This document shows, in pieces, positions 55,663-64,000 of a DNA stretch of 64,000 nucleotides (positions within the stretch are counted from its first letter, which is position 1; every line of letters starts with the position of its first letter). The DNA comes from Trinickia caryophylli. Its GTDB lineage: Bacteria > Pseudomonadota > Gammaproteobacteria > Burkholderiales > Burkholderiaceae. Below the pieces are notes generated by a model. The model was not told the origin of the DNA, did not search any database, and was given only the letters and a program-made list of their open reading frames with translations. The translations under genes and the position numbers were made by a program. The DNA is taken from contig NZ_CP139970.1 in the NCBI RefSeq assembly GCF_034424545.1, positions 1,364,001 through 1,428,000 of the forward strand, in the 5' to 3' direction.

Positions 55663-56085
55663 ATGGAATGCAAGGTGAGCTGGATGGGGCCTGACGGCAT
55701 GGCGTTCGCCGCCGAAACCGGCAGCGGCCATCTGGCCATGATGGATGGCGCTCCGGAAGGGGGCGGCCGCAACCTCGCGCCGCGGCCGATGGAAATGGTG
55801 CTGCTCGGCACGGGCGGCTGCACGGCATACGACGTGGTCATGATCCTGAAGAAGAGCCGGCAGGAGATCGCCGGCTGCTCGGTCACGCTGAAGGCCGAGC
55901 GGGCGAGCGTGGACCCCAAGGTGTTCACGAAGATCCACTTCCACTTCACGGTGACGGGCAAGAACCTGAACCCGGCCACGGTCGAACGCGCGATCAATCT
56001 TTCCCACGACAAGTACTGCTCCGCGTCGATCATGCTTGCCAAGACGGCCGAACTCACCCACTCTTTCGAGATCGTCGAGCAGTAG
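55663..56085 (+). CDS. OsmC family protein
   Basis: 140 residues of the OsmC/Ohr peroxidase fold. The two reactive cysteines are in LLGTGGCTAYDVVMILKK (about 53) and LSHDKYCSASIMLAK (about 119); the intervening FTKIHFHFTVTGKNL fits the YhfA/OsmC branch rather than Ohr. It may reduce organic peroxides or bind acyl thiols. A TACAAT (55598-55603) lies 60 bp upstream. The gene ends 66 bp before a strong terminator. Confidence 0.88.
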   Translation: MECKVSWMGPDGMAFAAETGSGHLAMMDGAPEGGGRNLAPRPMEMVLLGTGGCTAYDVVMILKKSRQEIAGCSVTLKAERASVDPKVFTKIHFHFTVTGKNLNPATVERAINLSHDKYCSASIMLAKTAELTHSFEIVEQ

Positions 56086-56150
56086 CCCCTGGCTGCCATG
56101 CCGGCAGGCCTGCTCCGCGCAGGTGCGCGAAGCAAAAGAGCAAAAACAAA

Positions 56151-56189
56151 ACCGGCGCCCGGTTCATGAACCGCGGCGCCGGTTTTTTT
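56151..56189. terminator. Intrinsic terminator between OsmC gene and rnpB
   Basis: ACCGGCGCC-C-GGTTC pairs with GAACC-GC-GGCGCCGGT, followed by seven T on the plus strand and preceded by an A-rich stretch, so it can serve the OsmC gene (+) and RNase P RNA (-). Confidence 0.9.
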
Positions 56190-56193
56190 CATC

Positions 56194-56620
<427 letters not shown>

Positions 56621-56625
56621 CTGCG

Positions 56626-56631
56626 ATTCTA
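56626..56631 (-). promoter_or_regulatory. rnpB: -10 element of rnpB
   Basis: TAGAAT on the minus strand, seven bases ahead of the 5' end of the RNA predicted independently from helix P1, and abutting the stop codon of the DUF3025 gene. No good -35 was found at 17 bp; that position is inside the coding end of DUF3025. Confidence 0.5.
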
Positions 56632-57495
56632 TCACCGGCCAGCCCCGCCGCCGCCGCGCCGCCCACGCCGGAACACGCGTTCATCGCCATAAAAAGCGGG
56701 ATTCGCGTTGTCCGCGCACCATCCCGGGATACCGAGCACGGGCAACGGCGCAAAAAGCCGGCTGGTCAGCGGCGCGCATAGCAGCGCTTCGCTGACCGCC
56801 GCATCGAGCCAGTTGGCCTGCTCGGCGGCGGGCCAGCCGAAAAAGCCGTCGGGCGCGTCCACAAGCCACGCGTGCGCGGTGCAAGCCTTATAGGGTGAAA
56901 TCAGCTTCTCGAGCAGCGCGTGCCCGAACGGCCGCACCGCGCACCGTGTGCCCCACGCCGCACGCGCCTGCCCGAAAAGCCGCCCCCAGTCGAACGCGAT
57001 GAGCGCTTCGCGCAGCGCCGGGTCCGTCGACACGAAAAGCACCGCGTTCTCGTCGAAAAGCGTCAGCGCATCACGCTCGGCGCCGCGGGTACCGCCGACG
57101 CCGTCGCGCGCGATTGCGTCCGCCTGCCGCGCATTGAGCACCGCTTTGATGCGCGGATAGGCAAACCAGGTCAGCGCGTTGAAGAAATCATGGAGGTTCT
57201 CGCGCGTCGGCACGCCGCCCGTCTCGGCGATGTGCGCCTCGTAGGCGGTGCCGGGAGGAAGATCGTCTTGCGCGATAAAACGAAGCGGGGCGCCACGGCC
57301 CGTGCGCTGGCCGCTTTCGATAGCGTCGCGTGTCAGTTCCGCCAGATACGCGTCTGGCCGGGCGAGCGCGACCGCCTGCCAGCGGCGGCCGCGCGCGGCC
57401 AATGCGGCGAGCCACGGCGCGGACCAGTCGATGCGTTCGAATCCGGCGAAACGGGGCATGGCCGGCGCCGCCGGCGCACACGATACGGGCGTCAT
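56632..57495 (-). CDS. DUF3025 protein of unknown function
   Basis: 287 residues. The family marks are the central NLHDFFNALTWFAYPRIKAVLN and a histidine/tyrosine-rich C-terminal part (FGHALLEKLISPYKACTAHA, then VLGIPGWCADNANPAFY). No signal peptide, membrane segment or known catalytic motif is visible. It starts 16 bp after the pyrC stop and is probably cotranscribed with it; rnpB follows 12 bp downstream. The function is unknown. Confidence 0.85.
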   Translation of the reverse strand: MTPVSCAPAAPAMPRFAGFERIDWSAPWLAALAARGRRWQAVALARPDAYLAELTRDAIESGQRTGRGAPLRFIAQDDLPPGTAYEAHIAETGGVPTRENLHDFFNALTWFAYPRIKAVLNARQADAIARDGVGGTRGAERDALTLFDENAVLFVSTDPALREALIAFDWGRLFGQARAAWGTRCAVRPFGHALLEKLISPYKACTAHAWLVDAPDGFFGWPAAEQANWLDAAVSEALLCAPLTSRLFAPLPVLGIPGWCADNANPAFYGDERVFRRGRRGGGGAGR

Positions 57496-57511
57496 GACGG
57501 CAGGCCGCGCG

Positions 57512-58600
57512 TCAGACGAGCCGCCAGCCGATCTCTTCCCCGCCCCTCAGCGGCACGACGGTCGTATCGCCGGCATCGAAGGCCGGCGGCAAGGTCCAGC
57601 GTTCGCGCACGAGTGTGACCGTCTCCCCGCTGCGCGGCAACCCGTAGAAATCCGCGCCGAAAAAGCTCGCGAAACCTTCGAGCTTGTCGAGCGCGCCGGC
57701 CTGCTCGAACGCCTCCGCGTAAAGTTCGACCGCGTGCAGCGCCGTGTAGCACCCCGCGCAGCCGCAGGCGTGCTCTTTCGCGCCTTTCGAATGCGGCGCG
57801 CTGTCCGTGCCGAGGAAAAAGCGCGGATTGCCCGAGATCGCAGCCGCAACGAGCGCCACACGGTGCGTCTCGCGCTTGAGCACCGGCAGGCAGTAGTAAT
57901 GCGGGCGAATGCCGCCCTGGAAAATGGCGTTGCGGTTGTAAAGCAGATGGTGCGCGGTGATGGTCGCCCCGAGCAGCCCGGGCGCCGCGCCCGCATCGCG
58001 CACGTATTCGGCCGCGTCCTTCGTGGTGATGTGCTCGAACACCACCCTCAGCGCCGGGAAATCGCGCCGTAGCGGAATCATGACGCGATCGATGAAGACC
58101 TTCTCGCGATCGAAGAGATCGATTGCCGGATCCGTCACCTCGCCGTGGACGAGCAGCGGCATCCCCGTCTCCTGCATGGCTTCGAGCGTCTTCCCGCATT
58201 TCGCGAGATCGGTCACGCCGGCATCGGAATTCGTCGTTGCGCCGGCCGGGTAGAGTTTCACGCCATGGACGAATCCGCTTTCGCGCGCACGCCGGATTTC
58301 GTCGGGCGGCGTGTTGTCGGTCAGGTAGAGCGTCATCAGCGGCTCGAAAACGGCCCCGGCCGGCAAGGCAGCCAGGATCCGCTCCCGATAGGCGCGCGCC
58401 GCCTCCGTGGTCGTAACAGGCGGCTTCAGGTTCGGCATCACGATCGCCCGGCCGAACTGGCGCGCCGTATGCGGCAGTACCGCCGCCAGCATCGCGCCGT
58501 CGCGCACATGCAGATGCCAATCGTCAGGCCGGGCGAACGTGAGCGACGACGGAGCGCCGGCACCCACGGCGGCGGCTATTGAAGAAGGAGAAACGGTCAT
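57512..58600 (-). CDS. pyrC: Dihydroorotase
   Basis: 362 residues, class II (PyrC) amidohydrolase of pyrimidine synthesis. The first zinc pair is [15 protein letters not shown], the carbamylated lysine is in [14 protein letters not shown], further ligands are in [18 protein letters not shown], and the catalytic Asp in [16 protein letters not shown]. Start [11 protein letters not shown] at 58600 follows AAGGAG region; the frame continuing to 58768 has no family similarity. The 222-bp gap to the divergent amidotransferase contains an AT-rich stretch (58766-58785), a likely promoter region. Confidence 0.96.
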   Translation of the reverse strand: MTVSPSSIAAAVGAGAPSSLTFARPDDWHLHVRDGAMLAAVLPHTARQFGRAIVMPNLKPPVTTTEAARAYRERILAALPAGAVFEPLMTLYLTDNTPPDEIRRARESGFVHGVKLYPAGATTNSDAGVTDLAKCGKTLEAMQETGMPLLVHGEVTDPAIDLFDREKVFIDRVMIPLRRDFPALRVVFEHITTKDAAEYVRDAGAAPGLLGATITAHHLLYNRNAIFQGGIRPHYYCLPVLKRETHRVALVAAAISGNPRFFLGTDSAPHSKGAKEHACGCAGCYTALHAVELYAEAFEQAGALDKLEGFASFFGADFYGLPRSGETVTLVRERWTLPPAFDAGDTTVVPLRGGEEIGWRLV

Positions 58601-58822
58601 GGCGACGATCGGACGAAGGAGGAGGTACGAGCGAGCCGGCCCGAAGGCGCGGCGATACGAGGCGAAAAAAATACCGGCGCCGCACAGGCCGTGGAGAAAG
58701 CGCAACGCCCGGACAGGCACTCGCGCCGATTTCGCTTTTTTCGACCGGCTGCTCGGTATATGCTTCAAAAAAATATATTGTAGCGGGTCGCCCAGCGGCC
58801 CGTTCGGTTACCGCCACGAATC

Positions 58823-59728
58823 ATGTGCCAACTTCTCGGAATGAACTGCGCCGCGCCGACGGACGTCACGTTCTCTTTCACCGGCTTTGCGGCGCGTGGC
58901 GGCGTAACGGATCATCACTCGGACGGCTGGGGCATCGCGTTTTTCGAGGACAAGGCCTGCAGACTCTTCATCGATCATCAGTCGTCGGCCACCTCGCCGA
59001 TCGCCGAGATGGTCAAGCGCTATCCGATCAAGTCGAAGAACACGATCGCGCACATCCGCAAGGCAACCCAAGGCCATATCCTGCTCGAGAACTGCCATCC
59101 GTTCATGCGCGAGTTGTGGGGGCGGCACTGGATCTTCGCGCATAACGGCGATCTGCAAGGCTACCGGCCCACGTTGACGGGCGTCTACCAACCGGTGGGC
59201 ACGACCGATAGCGAGCTCGCGTTTTGCGCGCTCATGCAAGGCTTGCGCGAGGCGTTCCCGTGCGCGCAGCCGCCCCTGCACGACCTCTTCGCCGCCGTTT
59301 CGGCGCTCACGCGCGAGATCACGAATTACGGCGTGTTCAACTTCCTGATGTCGAACGGCCAAGCGCTCTTTGCGCATTGCTCCACGCATTTGCACTATCT
59401 CGTGCGGCGCTGGCCATTTTCCACCGCGCATCTGATCGATGCCGACATGTCGATCGACTTCGCCCAATACACGACGCCCGAAGACCGGGTGGCCGTGATC
59501 GCCACGCAGCCGCTTACCGACGACGAGATCTGGACGGCATTCGCGCCGGGCGACCTGCTGATGTTCCAGGACGGCGATGTGGCCGCACGCACGCACATCC
59601 CCGTGCCGGCATCGGTGCTCGAAAAGGCGCGCAACCCCGCATGCGATCCGAGCGCCTCGGCGCCGCGGCATGCGAGCGGCGGCGACTTCGCCGCGGAAGC
59701 CGACGACATCGCGGCGTTCGAATCGTAG
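58823..59728 (+). CDS. Class II glutamine amidotransferase (YafJ-like)
   Basis: 301 residues. Cys2 (MCQLLGMN) is the N-terminal nucleophile exposed after Met removal; SDGWGIAFFED, HIRKATQG and FAHNGDLQGYRP complete the Ntn glutaminase site. No synthase domain follows, so it is a stand-alone glutaminase domain of the YafJ/Gat-II type with an unknown acceptor. The C-terminal 40 residues are Ala/Ser-rich and variable. It is convergent with the glutamate transporter genes. Confidence 0.88.
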   Translation: MCQLLGMNCAAPTDVTFSFTGFAARGGVTDHHSDGWGIAFFEDKACRLFIDHQSSATSPIAEMVKRYPIKSKNTIAHIRKATQGHILLENCHPFMRELWGRHWIFAHNGDLQGYRPTLTGVYQPVGTTDSELAFCALMQGLREAFPCAQPPLHDLFAAVSALTREITNYGVFNFLMSNGQALFAHCSTHLHYLVRRWPFSTAHLIDADMSIDFAQYTTPEDRVAVIATQPLTDDEIWTAFAPGDLLMFQDGDVAARTHIPVPASVLEKARNPACDPSASAPRHASGGDFAAEADDIAAFES

Positions 59729-59775
59729 GAAAGCCACGCGTACGCTCCGGCGCGGCCCGTTCCGGCAGAAATGCC

Positions 59776-59801
59776 GAGCGGGCACCGGGGTGCCCGCTCG
59801 A
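59776..59801. terminator. 11-bp perfect stem-loop between the convergent amidotransferase and gltL
   Basis: CGAGCGGGCAC, CGGG loop and GTGCCCGCTCG. No T-run on either strand, so it may act as a Rho-assisted or RNA-stabilising hairpin at the shared 3' ends. Confidence 0.6.
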
Positions 59802-59856
59802 TGCGAGGCCGCAAGGGCCTCGAGCGCCTAAAGCCCGGACAGGGCTCGCCCCGGCA

Positions 59857-60582
59857 TCAGTGGAGGATCTTGGCGAGGAAGTCCTTCGCGCGATCCGACT
59901 TGGGATTGGCGAAGAAGTCTTCCTTGCGATCGTCCTCGACGATGACGCCGCGGTCCATGAAGATGACACGGTGCGCGACCTTCTTGGCAAAGCCCATTTC
60001 GTGCGTTACGCACATCATCGTCATGCCTTCGCGCGCGAGTTCGACCATGACGTCGAGCACCTCGTTGATCATTTCCGGATCGAGCGCCGAGGTGGGCTCG
60101 TCGAAGAGCATCGCCACCGGGTCCATCGACAGCGCGCGCGCGATCGCCACACGCTGCTGCTGCCCGCCCGAAAGCTGGCCCGGATACTTGTCCGCATGGG
60201 CTTTCAGCCCGACGCGATCGAGCAGCTTGAGCCCCTTCGTCATGGCTTCGTCCTTCGAGCGGCCGAGCACCTTGATCTGCGCGAGCGTCAGGTTCTCGGT
60301 GATCGACAGATGCGGAAAGAGCTCGAAGTGCTGGAAGACCATGCCGACTTTCGCGCGCAGCTTCGAGAGATTCGTGCTCTTGTCCGTCAGAGACTGACCG
60401 TTCACGACGATATCGCCCTGCTGAAACGGTTCCAGGCCGTTCACCGTCTTGATCAGCGTCGACTTGCCCGAGCCCGACGGGCCGCACACCACGACGACCT
60501 CGCCCTTTTTGACCTCCGTCGTGCAGTCGGTGAGCACCTGGAAGTGGCCGTACCACTTCGATACGTTCTTGATTGAAATCAT
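59857..60582 (-). CDS. gltL: Glutamate/aspartate ABC importer, ATPase
   Basis: 241 residues. Walker [18 protein letters not shown], signature [16 protein letters not shown], Walker [17 protein letters not shown] and switch CVTHEMGF are all intact and of the polar amino acid type (GlnQ/GltL/ArtP). It energises uptake with GltJ, GltK and binding protein GltI. Overlaps the gltK stop by 4 bp; start ATG 60582 gives the standard [12 protein letters not shown]. Confidence 0.95.
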   Translation of the reverse strand: MISIKNVSKWYGHFQVLTDCTTEVKKGEVVVVCGPSGSGKSTLIKTVNGLEPFQQGDIVVNGQSLTDKSTNLSKLRAKVGMVFQHFELFPHLSITENLTLAQIKVLGRSKDEAMTKGLKLLDRVGLKAHADKYPGQLSGGQQQRVAIARALSMDPVAMLFDEPTSALDPEMINEVLDVMVELAREGMTMMCVTHEMGFAKKVAHRVIFMDRGVIVEDDRKEDFFANPKSDRAKDFLAKILH

Positions 60583-61256
60583 CTTGCGACCTTTTTCCGA
60601 AGTCCTTTCACAACGCTTGACGCGACCGAGCAAATGACGAAATACACGGCACCGGCAAAGAGCACCATCTCGACCATCGTACCGTCACGATCGCCGATAT
60701 TCGTCGCCGTGCGGAAGAAGTCCGCCAGACTGATCACGTAGACGAGCGATGTGTCCTGGAACAGAACGATCGCCTGCGTGAGCAAAAGCGGCACCATGGC
60801 GCGAAACGCCTGCGGCAAAATGACGTAGCGCATCGATTGAGCGTAGGTCATGCCGAGCGCGAACGACGCGTTGGCCTGGCCGCGCGAGACGGCCTGAATG
60901 CCGGCGCGGATGATCTCCGAATAATACGCGGCCTCGAACAGCGAGAACGCAATCATCGCCGAGGCAAGCCGGATGTCGATGTCGGGGGACAGGCCGAGCA
61001 CGCTTTGCAGGAACTGCGGCACGATCAGGAAGAACCACAGCAAGACCATGACGAGCGGGATCGAGCGAAATACCGTTACGTATCCCCTCGCGAACCAGCC
61101 GAGCGGCGCGATGCCCGACAAACGCATCAGCGCAAGCACGGTTCCCCAGACGATACCGACCACGATTGCGAGCACCGTGATCTGCAGCGTGATGATGGCG
61201 CCGCTCCATAGCGTCGGCAGTGCGCCTGGAATGCCGCTCCAGTCGAAATGATGCAT
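60579..61256 (-). CDS. gltK: Glutamate/aspartate ABC importer, permease GltK
   Basis: 225 residues, about five transmembrane helices of the HisM/GltK type, beginning [20 protein letters not shown]; the EAA loop is [20 protein letters not shown] and then [13 protein letters not shown]. The start MHHFDWSGI at 61256 shares one base with the gltJ stop (TGATG). Together with GltJ it forms the membrane channel. Confidence 0.95.
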   Translation of the reverse strand: MHHFDWSGIPGALPTLWSGAIITLQITVLAIVVGIVWGTVLALMRLSGIAPLGWFARGYVTVFRSIPLVMVLLWFFLIVPQFLQSVLGLSPDIDIRLASAMIAFSLFEAAYYSEIIRAGIQAVSRGQANASFALGMTYAQSMRYVILPQAFRAMVPLLLTQAIVLFQDTSLVYVISLADFFRTATNIGDRDGTMVEMVLFAGAVYFVICSVASSVVKGLRKKVAR

Positions 61257-61996
61257 CACTTGCCTCCAATGTAGCCGGGCAGGCGGCTCTTGTGCTCGAT
61301 GAAGCGCATGACGCCCATGACAACGAGGTTGATCAGCACGTATGCGAGCGTCACCGCGATGAACGACTCGTAAGTCTGCGCCGTATAGTCGACGAGCTGA
61401 CGCGCCTGAGCCGACAGATCGAGCAGGCCGATCGTCGAGGCGACCGCCGAATTCTTGAAGATATTGAGGAATTCGGAGGTGAGCGGCGGCACGATGATCC
61501 GGTACGCAACGGGCAGCAGCACGTAGCGATACGTCTGCCACTGCGTGAAGCCGAGCGCGAGCCCCGCGGCGCGTTGCCCGCGCGGCAGCGCCTCGATGCC
61601 GGAGCGCACCTGCTCGCACACGCGGGCGCCCGTGAAGAGCCCGAGGCAGATGATCGACGACGAGAAGAACTGCGCGCCTGGCGGCAATTGCTTGAACCAG
61701 GTGCCGATCGACACGGGCAGCAACTCGGGCACGACCAGGTACCAGACGAAAAACTGCACGATGAGCGGCACGTTGCGGAACACGGCCACGTAGACGGTAC
61801 CGATGGCGGCAAGCCGGCGATCCTGTACGGTGCGCAGCACGCCGAAGAGCGAGCCGACGATGAGCGCGATGACCCATGCCGCGAGCGAAACGGTGATCGT
61901 CACGCGCATGCCCGACAGCAGCCAGCCGAGATAGGTCGTGGGTTCGCCCGTCGAAACCGGCTGGAGCAGAATGCCCCAGTTCCAGTGATAGGACAT
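61256..61996 (-). CDS. gltJ: Glutamate/aspartate ABC importer, permease GltJ
   Basis: 246 residues. N-terminal [20 protein letters not shown] is characteristic of GltJ; helices include [20 protein letters not shown], and the EAA loop is [20 protein letters not shown] with [13 protein letters not shown]. It lies 86 bp after gltI and is coupled to gltK. Confidence 0.95.
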   Translation of the reverse strand: MSYHWNWGILLQPVSTGEPTTYLGWLLSGMRVTITVSLAAWVIALIVGSLFGVLRTVQDRRLAAIGTVYVAVFRNVPLIVQFFVWYLVVPELLPVSIGTWFKQLPPGAQFFSSSIICLGLFTGARVCEQVRSGIEALPRGQRAAGLALGFTQWQTYRYVLLPVAYRIIVPPLTSEFLNIFKNSAVASTIGLLDLSAQARQLVDYTAQTYESFIAVTLAYVLINLVVMGVMRFIEHKSRLPGYIGGK

Positions 61997-62082
61997 GATG
62001 AGGACTCCAACGAAAAGAACGGAAGAAGCCAGGCCCTACGCTTCTTCCGTTCGATTCAACTTCCGATTGCGGTGAGCGACGC

Positions 62083-62979
62083 TTAGTCGATCGCCTTGTC
62101 GTTCGGGTTCTTGAACAGCGCCTTCATGTCGTCGCTTTCCGGGAAGTTCAGATTCAGCCCCTTCGGCGGAATCGGCGATTCGAACCACTTCTTGTAGATC
62201 TGATCGCCCTCGCCCGACTTCTCGACCTGTGCGATTGCATCGTCGACGACCTTCTTGAACTCGGTGTCGCCCTTGCGCATCATGCAGCCGTAGGCTTCCT
62301 TCGACTGCGGCGCGCCGACGATCACGTATTCGTTCGGCGTGCGCGACTTCGCACGTTCGCCCGCGAGCAGCGCGTCATCCATCATGAACGCGACGGCACG
62401 GCCGGTTTCGAGCGTCTGGAACGACTCGCCATGGTCCTTGGCGCTGATGATGGTCATCCCCATGCTCTTGTCCTGGTTCATCTTGCGCAGCAGGCGCTCG
62501 GACGTCGTGCCGGCCGTCGTCACGACCGTCTTGCCCTTCAGATCGGCCCAATCCTTTACGCCCGAATCCTTCTTCGTCATGAGGCGCGTGCCGATCACGA
62601 AAATCGTGTTCGAGAAAGCCGCTTGCTGCTGGCGCTCGAGGTTGTTCGTGGTCGAACCGCACTCGATGTCCACCGTGCCGTTCTGCACGAGCGGAATGCG
62701 GTTTTGCGACGTCACGGGAATGTTGCGGACCTGCAGGTTCGGCAGATTCAGCTTCTTCTTGATCGCATCGACGACCTTCATCTGAAAGTCGCGCGAGTAG
62801 CCCACCACTTGCTGCTTGTCGTCGTAGTACGAGAACGGAATCGAAGATTCACGGTGACCGAGCGCGATGACGCCGGTGTCCTTGATCTTCTTCAGCGTGC
62901 CCGATTCCTGTGCAAAGGCGCTGCCGGCGGCAAGCGCGCACAGCGTAACGACGAAAAGCGCGGTCTTCTTGATCTTCAT
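62083..62979 (-). CDS. gltI: Glutamate/aspartate periplasmic binding protein
   Basis: 298 residues with a signal peptide ([18 protein letters not shown], cleavage before QESGTLKK). The mature part is a type II solute-binding protein with [18 protein letters not shown], the ligand arginine region [17 protein letters not shown], and [15 protein letters not shown]. It captures glutamate or aspartate for GltJK-L. The ATG at 62979 fits the signal; the frame upstream is not used. First gene of gltIJKL. Confidence 0.95.
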   Translation of the reverse strand: MKIKKTALFVVTLCALAAGSAFAQESGTLKKIKDTGVIALGHRESSIPFSYYDDKQQVVGYSRDFQMKVVDAIKKKLNLPNLQVRNIPVTSQNRIPLVQNGTVDIECGSTTNNLERQQQAAFSNTIFVIGTRLMTKKDSGVKDWADLKGKTVVTTAGTTSERLLRKMNQDKSMGMTIISAKDHGESFQTLETGRAVAFMMDDALLAGERAKSRTPNEYVIVGAPQSKEAYGCMMRKGDTEFKKVVDDAIAQVEKSGEGDQIYKKWFESPIPPKGLNLNFPESDDMKALFKNPNDKAID

Positions 62980-63100
62980 TTGCGGTGATCTCCATGGCCA
63001 AAACCGGCGCCAGTGTACCAAGTTACGTTTTTGAAAGCATCGGTATTCGTATTAATGTCGCTTAACGGTCGCACGCGGTGAACGCCAACCGATAAAGGAA

Positions 63101-63128
63101 GCGGGCGACATCGATCGATGCCGCCCGC
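63101..63128 (-). terminator. Stem-loop downstream of gdhA (first of two)
   Basis: GCGGGCGaCATCG and CGATGcCGCCCGC pair with a short centre. On the minus strand it is followed by TTCCTTTATC, a weak T-rich tail, 73 bp past the gdhA stop. Confidence 0.55.
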
Positions 63129-63140
63129 GCCAAGGCGCCG

Positions 63141-63167
63141 GGCACGCCGCCTTGTGCGCGGCGTGCC
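63141..63167 (-). terminator. Stem-loop downstream of gdhA (second of two)
   Basis: GGCACGCCGC, a 7-nt loop and GCGGCGTGCC give a perfect 10-bp stem 34 bp after the gdhA stop, without a T-run. With its neighbour it separates gdhA from gltI (221-bp gap, otherwise only the gltI leader). Confidence 0.5.
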
Positions 63168-63200
63168 GGACTACGGGGGAAAACTCCCGGGGTAACCGGA

Positions 63201-64000
63201 TCAGGGGTACAACCCGCGCATTTCGCGTGCCATCAGAATGCGTTTGCACGCAACGATGAACGCAGCCGTGCGCATCGAAACACTGTTTTCGCTCGCGACT
63301 TGCCAGACGGCATTGAACGCCTCGCGCATCACGCGCTCGAGGCGCTGGTTGATCTCGTCCTCGGTCCAGAAAAAGCTCGAGAAGTCCTGCACCCATTCGA
63401 AGTACGAGACCGTCACGCCACCTGCGTTGGCCACCACGTCCGGAATGACGAGCACACCCTTGTCGTGAAGGATGTCGTCCGCGGCCGTCGTCGTCGGGCC
63501 GTTCGCACCCTCGACGATAATCTTCGTCTTGATCTTGCCTGCGTTCTTCTCGGTGATCTGGTTCTCGAGTGCCGCCGGGATCAGGATATCGGTCTCGATC
63601 GTCCAGAATTCCTCGTTGGCGACCGGATCCGCACCCGTGAAACCGCCCACGCCGCCCGTTTGCGCCACGTGAGCAAGCAGCGCGACGGTGTCGACGCCCT
63701 TCGCGTTGAAGAGCGAGCCCGTGTGGTCCTGCACCGCCACGACCTTCGCACCCGCTTCCTGAAACAGACGTGCCGCAATGCCGCCCACGTTGCCGAAGCC
63801 CTGCACGGCCACGCGCGCGCCCTCGATGTCGAGGCCCACGCGGCGCGCCGCCTCCGTGCCGACGACGAACACGCCGCGGCCCGTCGCTTCCTTGCGGCCC
63901 AGCGAGCCGCCGAGCGAGATCGGCTTGCCCGTCACGACGCCCGTGGCCGTCTGGCCCTGGTTCATCGAGTAGGTGTCCATCATCCACGCCATGATCTGCT
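63201..64000 (-). CDS. gdhA: Glutamate dehydrogenase, C-terminal part
   Basis: The window holds the last ~266 codons; the 5' part lies beyond the right edge. Seen: [16 protein letters not shown] (hinge after the substrate domain), the NAD(P) motif [38 protein letters not shown] and the C-terminal [20 protein letters not shown]. This is the hexameric Glu/Leu/Phe/Val dehydrogenase family that interconverts 2-oxoglutarate plus ammonia and glutamate. Adjacent gltIJKL suggests joint handling of glutamate. Cofactor preference is not decided from the visible part. Confidence 0.95.
   Translation of the reverse strand, partial: QIMAWMMDTYSMNQGQTATGVVTGKPISLGGSLGRKEATGRGVFVVGTEAARRVGLDIEGARVAVQGFGNVGGIAARLFQEAGAKVVAVQDHTGSLFNAKGVDTVALLAHVAQTGGVGGFTGADPVANEEFWTIETDILIPAALENQITEKNAGKIKTKIIVEGANGPTTTAADDILHDKGVLVIPDVVANAGGVTVSYFEWVQDFSSFFWTEDEINQRLERVMREAFNAVWQVASENSVSMRTAAFIVACKRILMAREMRGLYP

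Overview
The window looks like chromosome from a betaproteobacterium of the Burkholderiaceae (Burkholderia, Paraburkholderia or Trinickia type). The reasons are high GC with strong third-position bias, protein sequences close to the Burkholderia versions of OxyR, RuvB, TyrS, SecD and RplM, and conserved blocks such as queA-tgt-yajC-secD-secF, dusB-fis-purH, ruvCAB, rplM-rpsI-erpA and gltIJKL-gdhA. Species cannot be named from sequence reading alone. No tRNA, rRNA operon, insertion sequence, integrase or CRISPR array was seen.

Region 1 (1-14298) is accessory. Between the start of oxyR (at the left edge) and recG lies a 13-gene operon on the minus strand, about 13.6 kb, that builds and exports a surface glycan. 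In transcription order it encodes an HpcH/HpaI-type aldolase, a short-chain dehydrogenase, a dehydroquinate-synthase-like sugar cyclase, an NAD-dependent epimerase/dehydratase, two glycosyltransferases, the three CDP-dideoxyhexose enzymes RfbF-RfbG-RfbH, the ABC exporter Wzm-Wzt, a thiamine-diphosphate enzyme of the acetolactate synthase fold, and a sulfotransferase. RfbH plus the thiamine enzyme suggests a two-carbon-branched dideoxy sugar (yersiniose-like). The first three genes suggest a second unusual, perhaps carbocyclic, residue. Together with the sulfotransferase this is the best candidate here for an undescribed pathway.

Region 2 (14299-30418) is core: recG divergent from queA-tgt-yajC-secD-secF (tRNA queuosine and Sec translocon), two YceI proteins with a cytochrome b561 in one minus-strand operon, a PqiABC-type lipid transport operon with PqiA split in two, and an rRNA methyltransferase. 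Region 3 (30419-38407) holds a VOC protein, a YafY-type regulator, the three-gene proton-translocating transhydrogenase (pntAA-pntAB-pntB), nudJ-mnmA, a decaying ABC permease and a glutathione transferase.

Region 4 (38598-49886) reads rightward: pepP-ubiH, dusB-fis, purH, a PAS/LuxR-type regulator, a D-threonine aldolase-like enzyme, ruvC-ruvA-ruvB and an MpaB-family oxygenase. Region 5 (49909-58600) is mostly leftward: a histidine phosphatase, dtd and tyrS, then anmK (rightward), erpA, rpsI-rplM, a predicted small RNA with anti-Shine-Dalgarno motifs, an OsmC protein (rightward), RNase P RNA, a DUF3025 gene and pyrC. Region 6 (58823-64000) has a class II glutamine amidotransferase, the glutamate/aspartate ABC importer gltIJKL and the 3' part of gdhA, a nitrogen/glutamate neighbourhood.

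Several short tandem repeats (9, 10, 11, 16 and 18 bp units) and well-formed terminators are listed. Coordinates of starts were adjusted from the longest open frame where ribosome-binding sites, overlaps or family length argued for an internal start.
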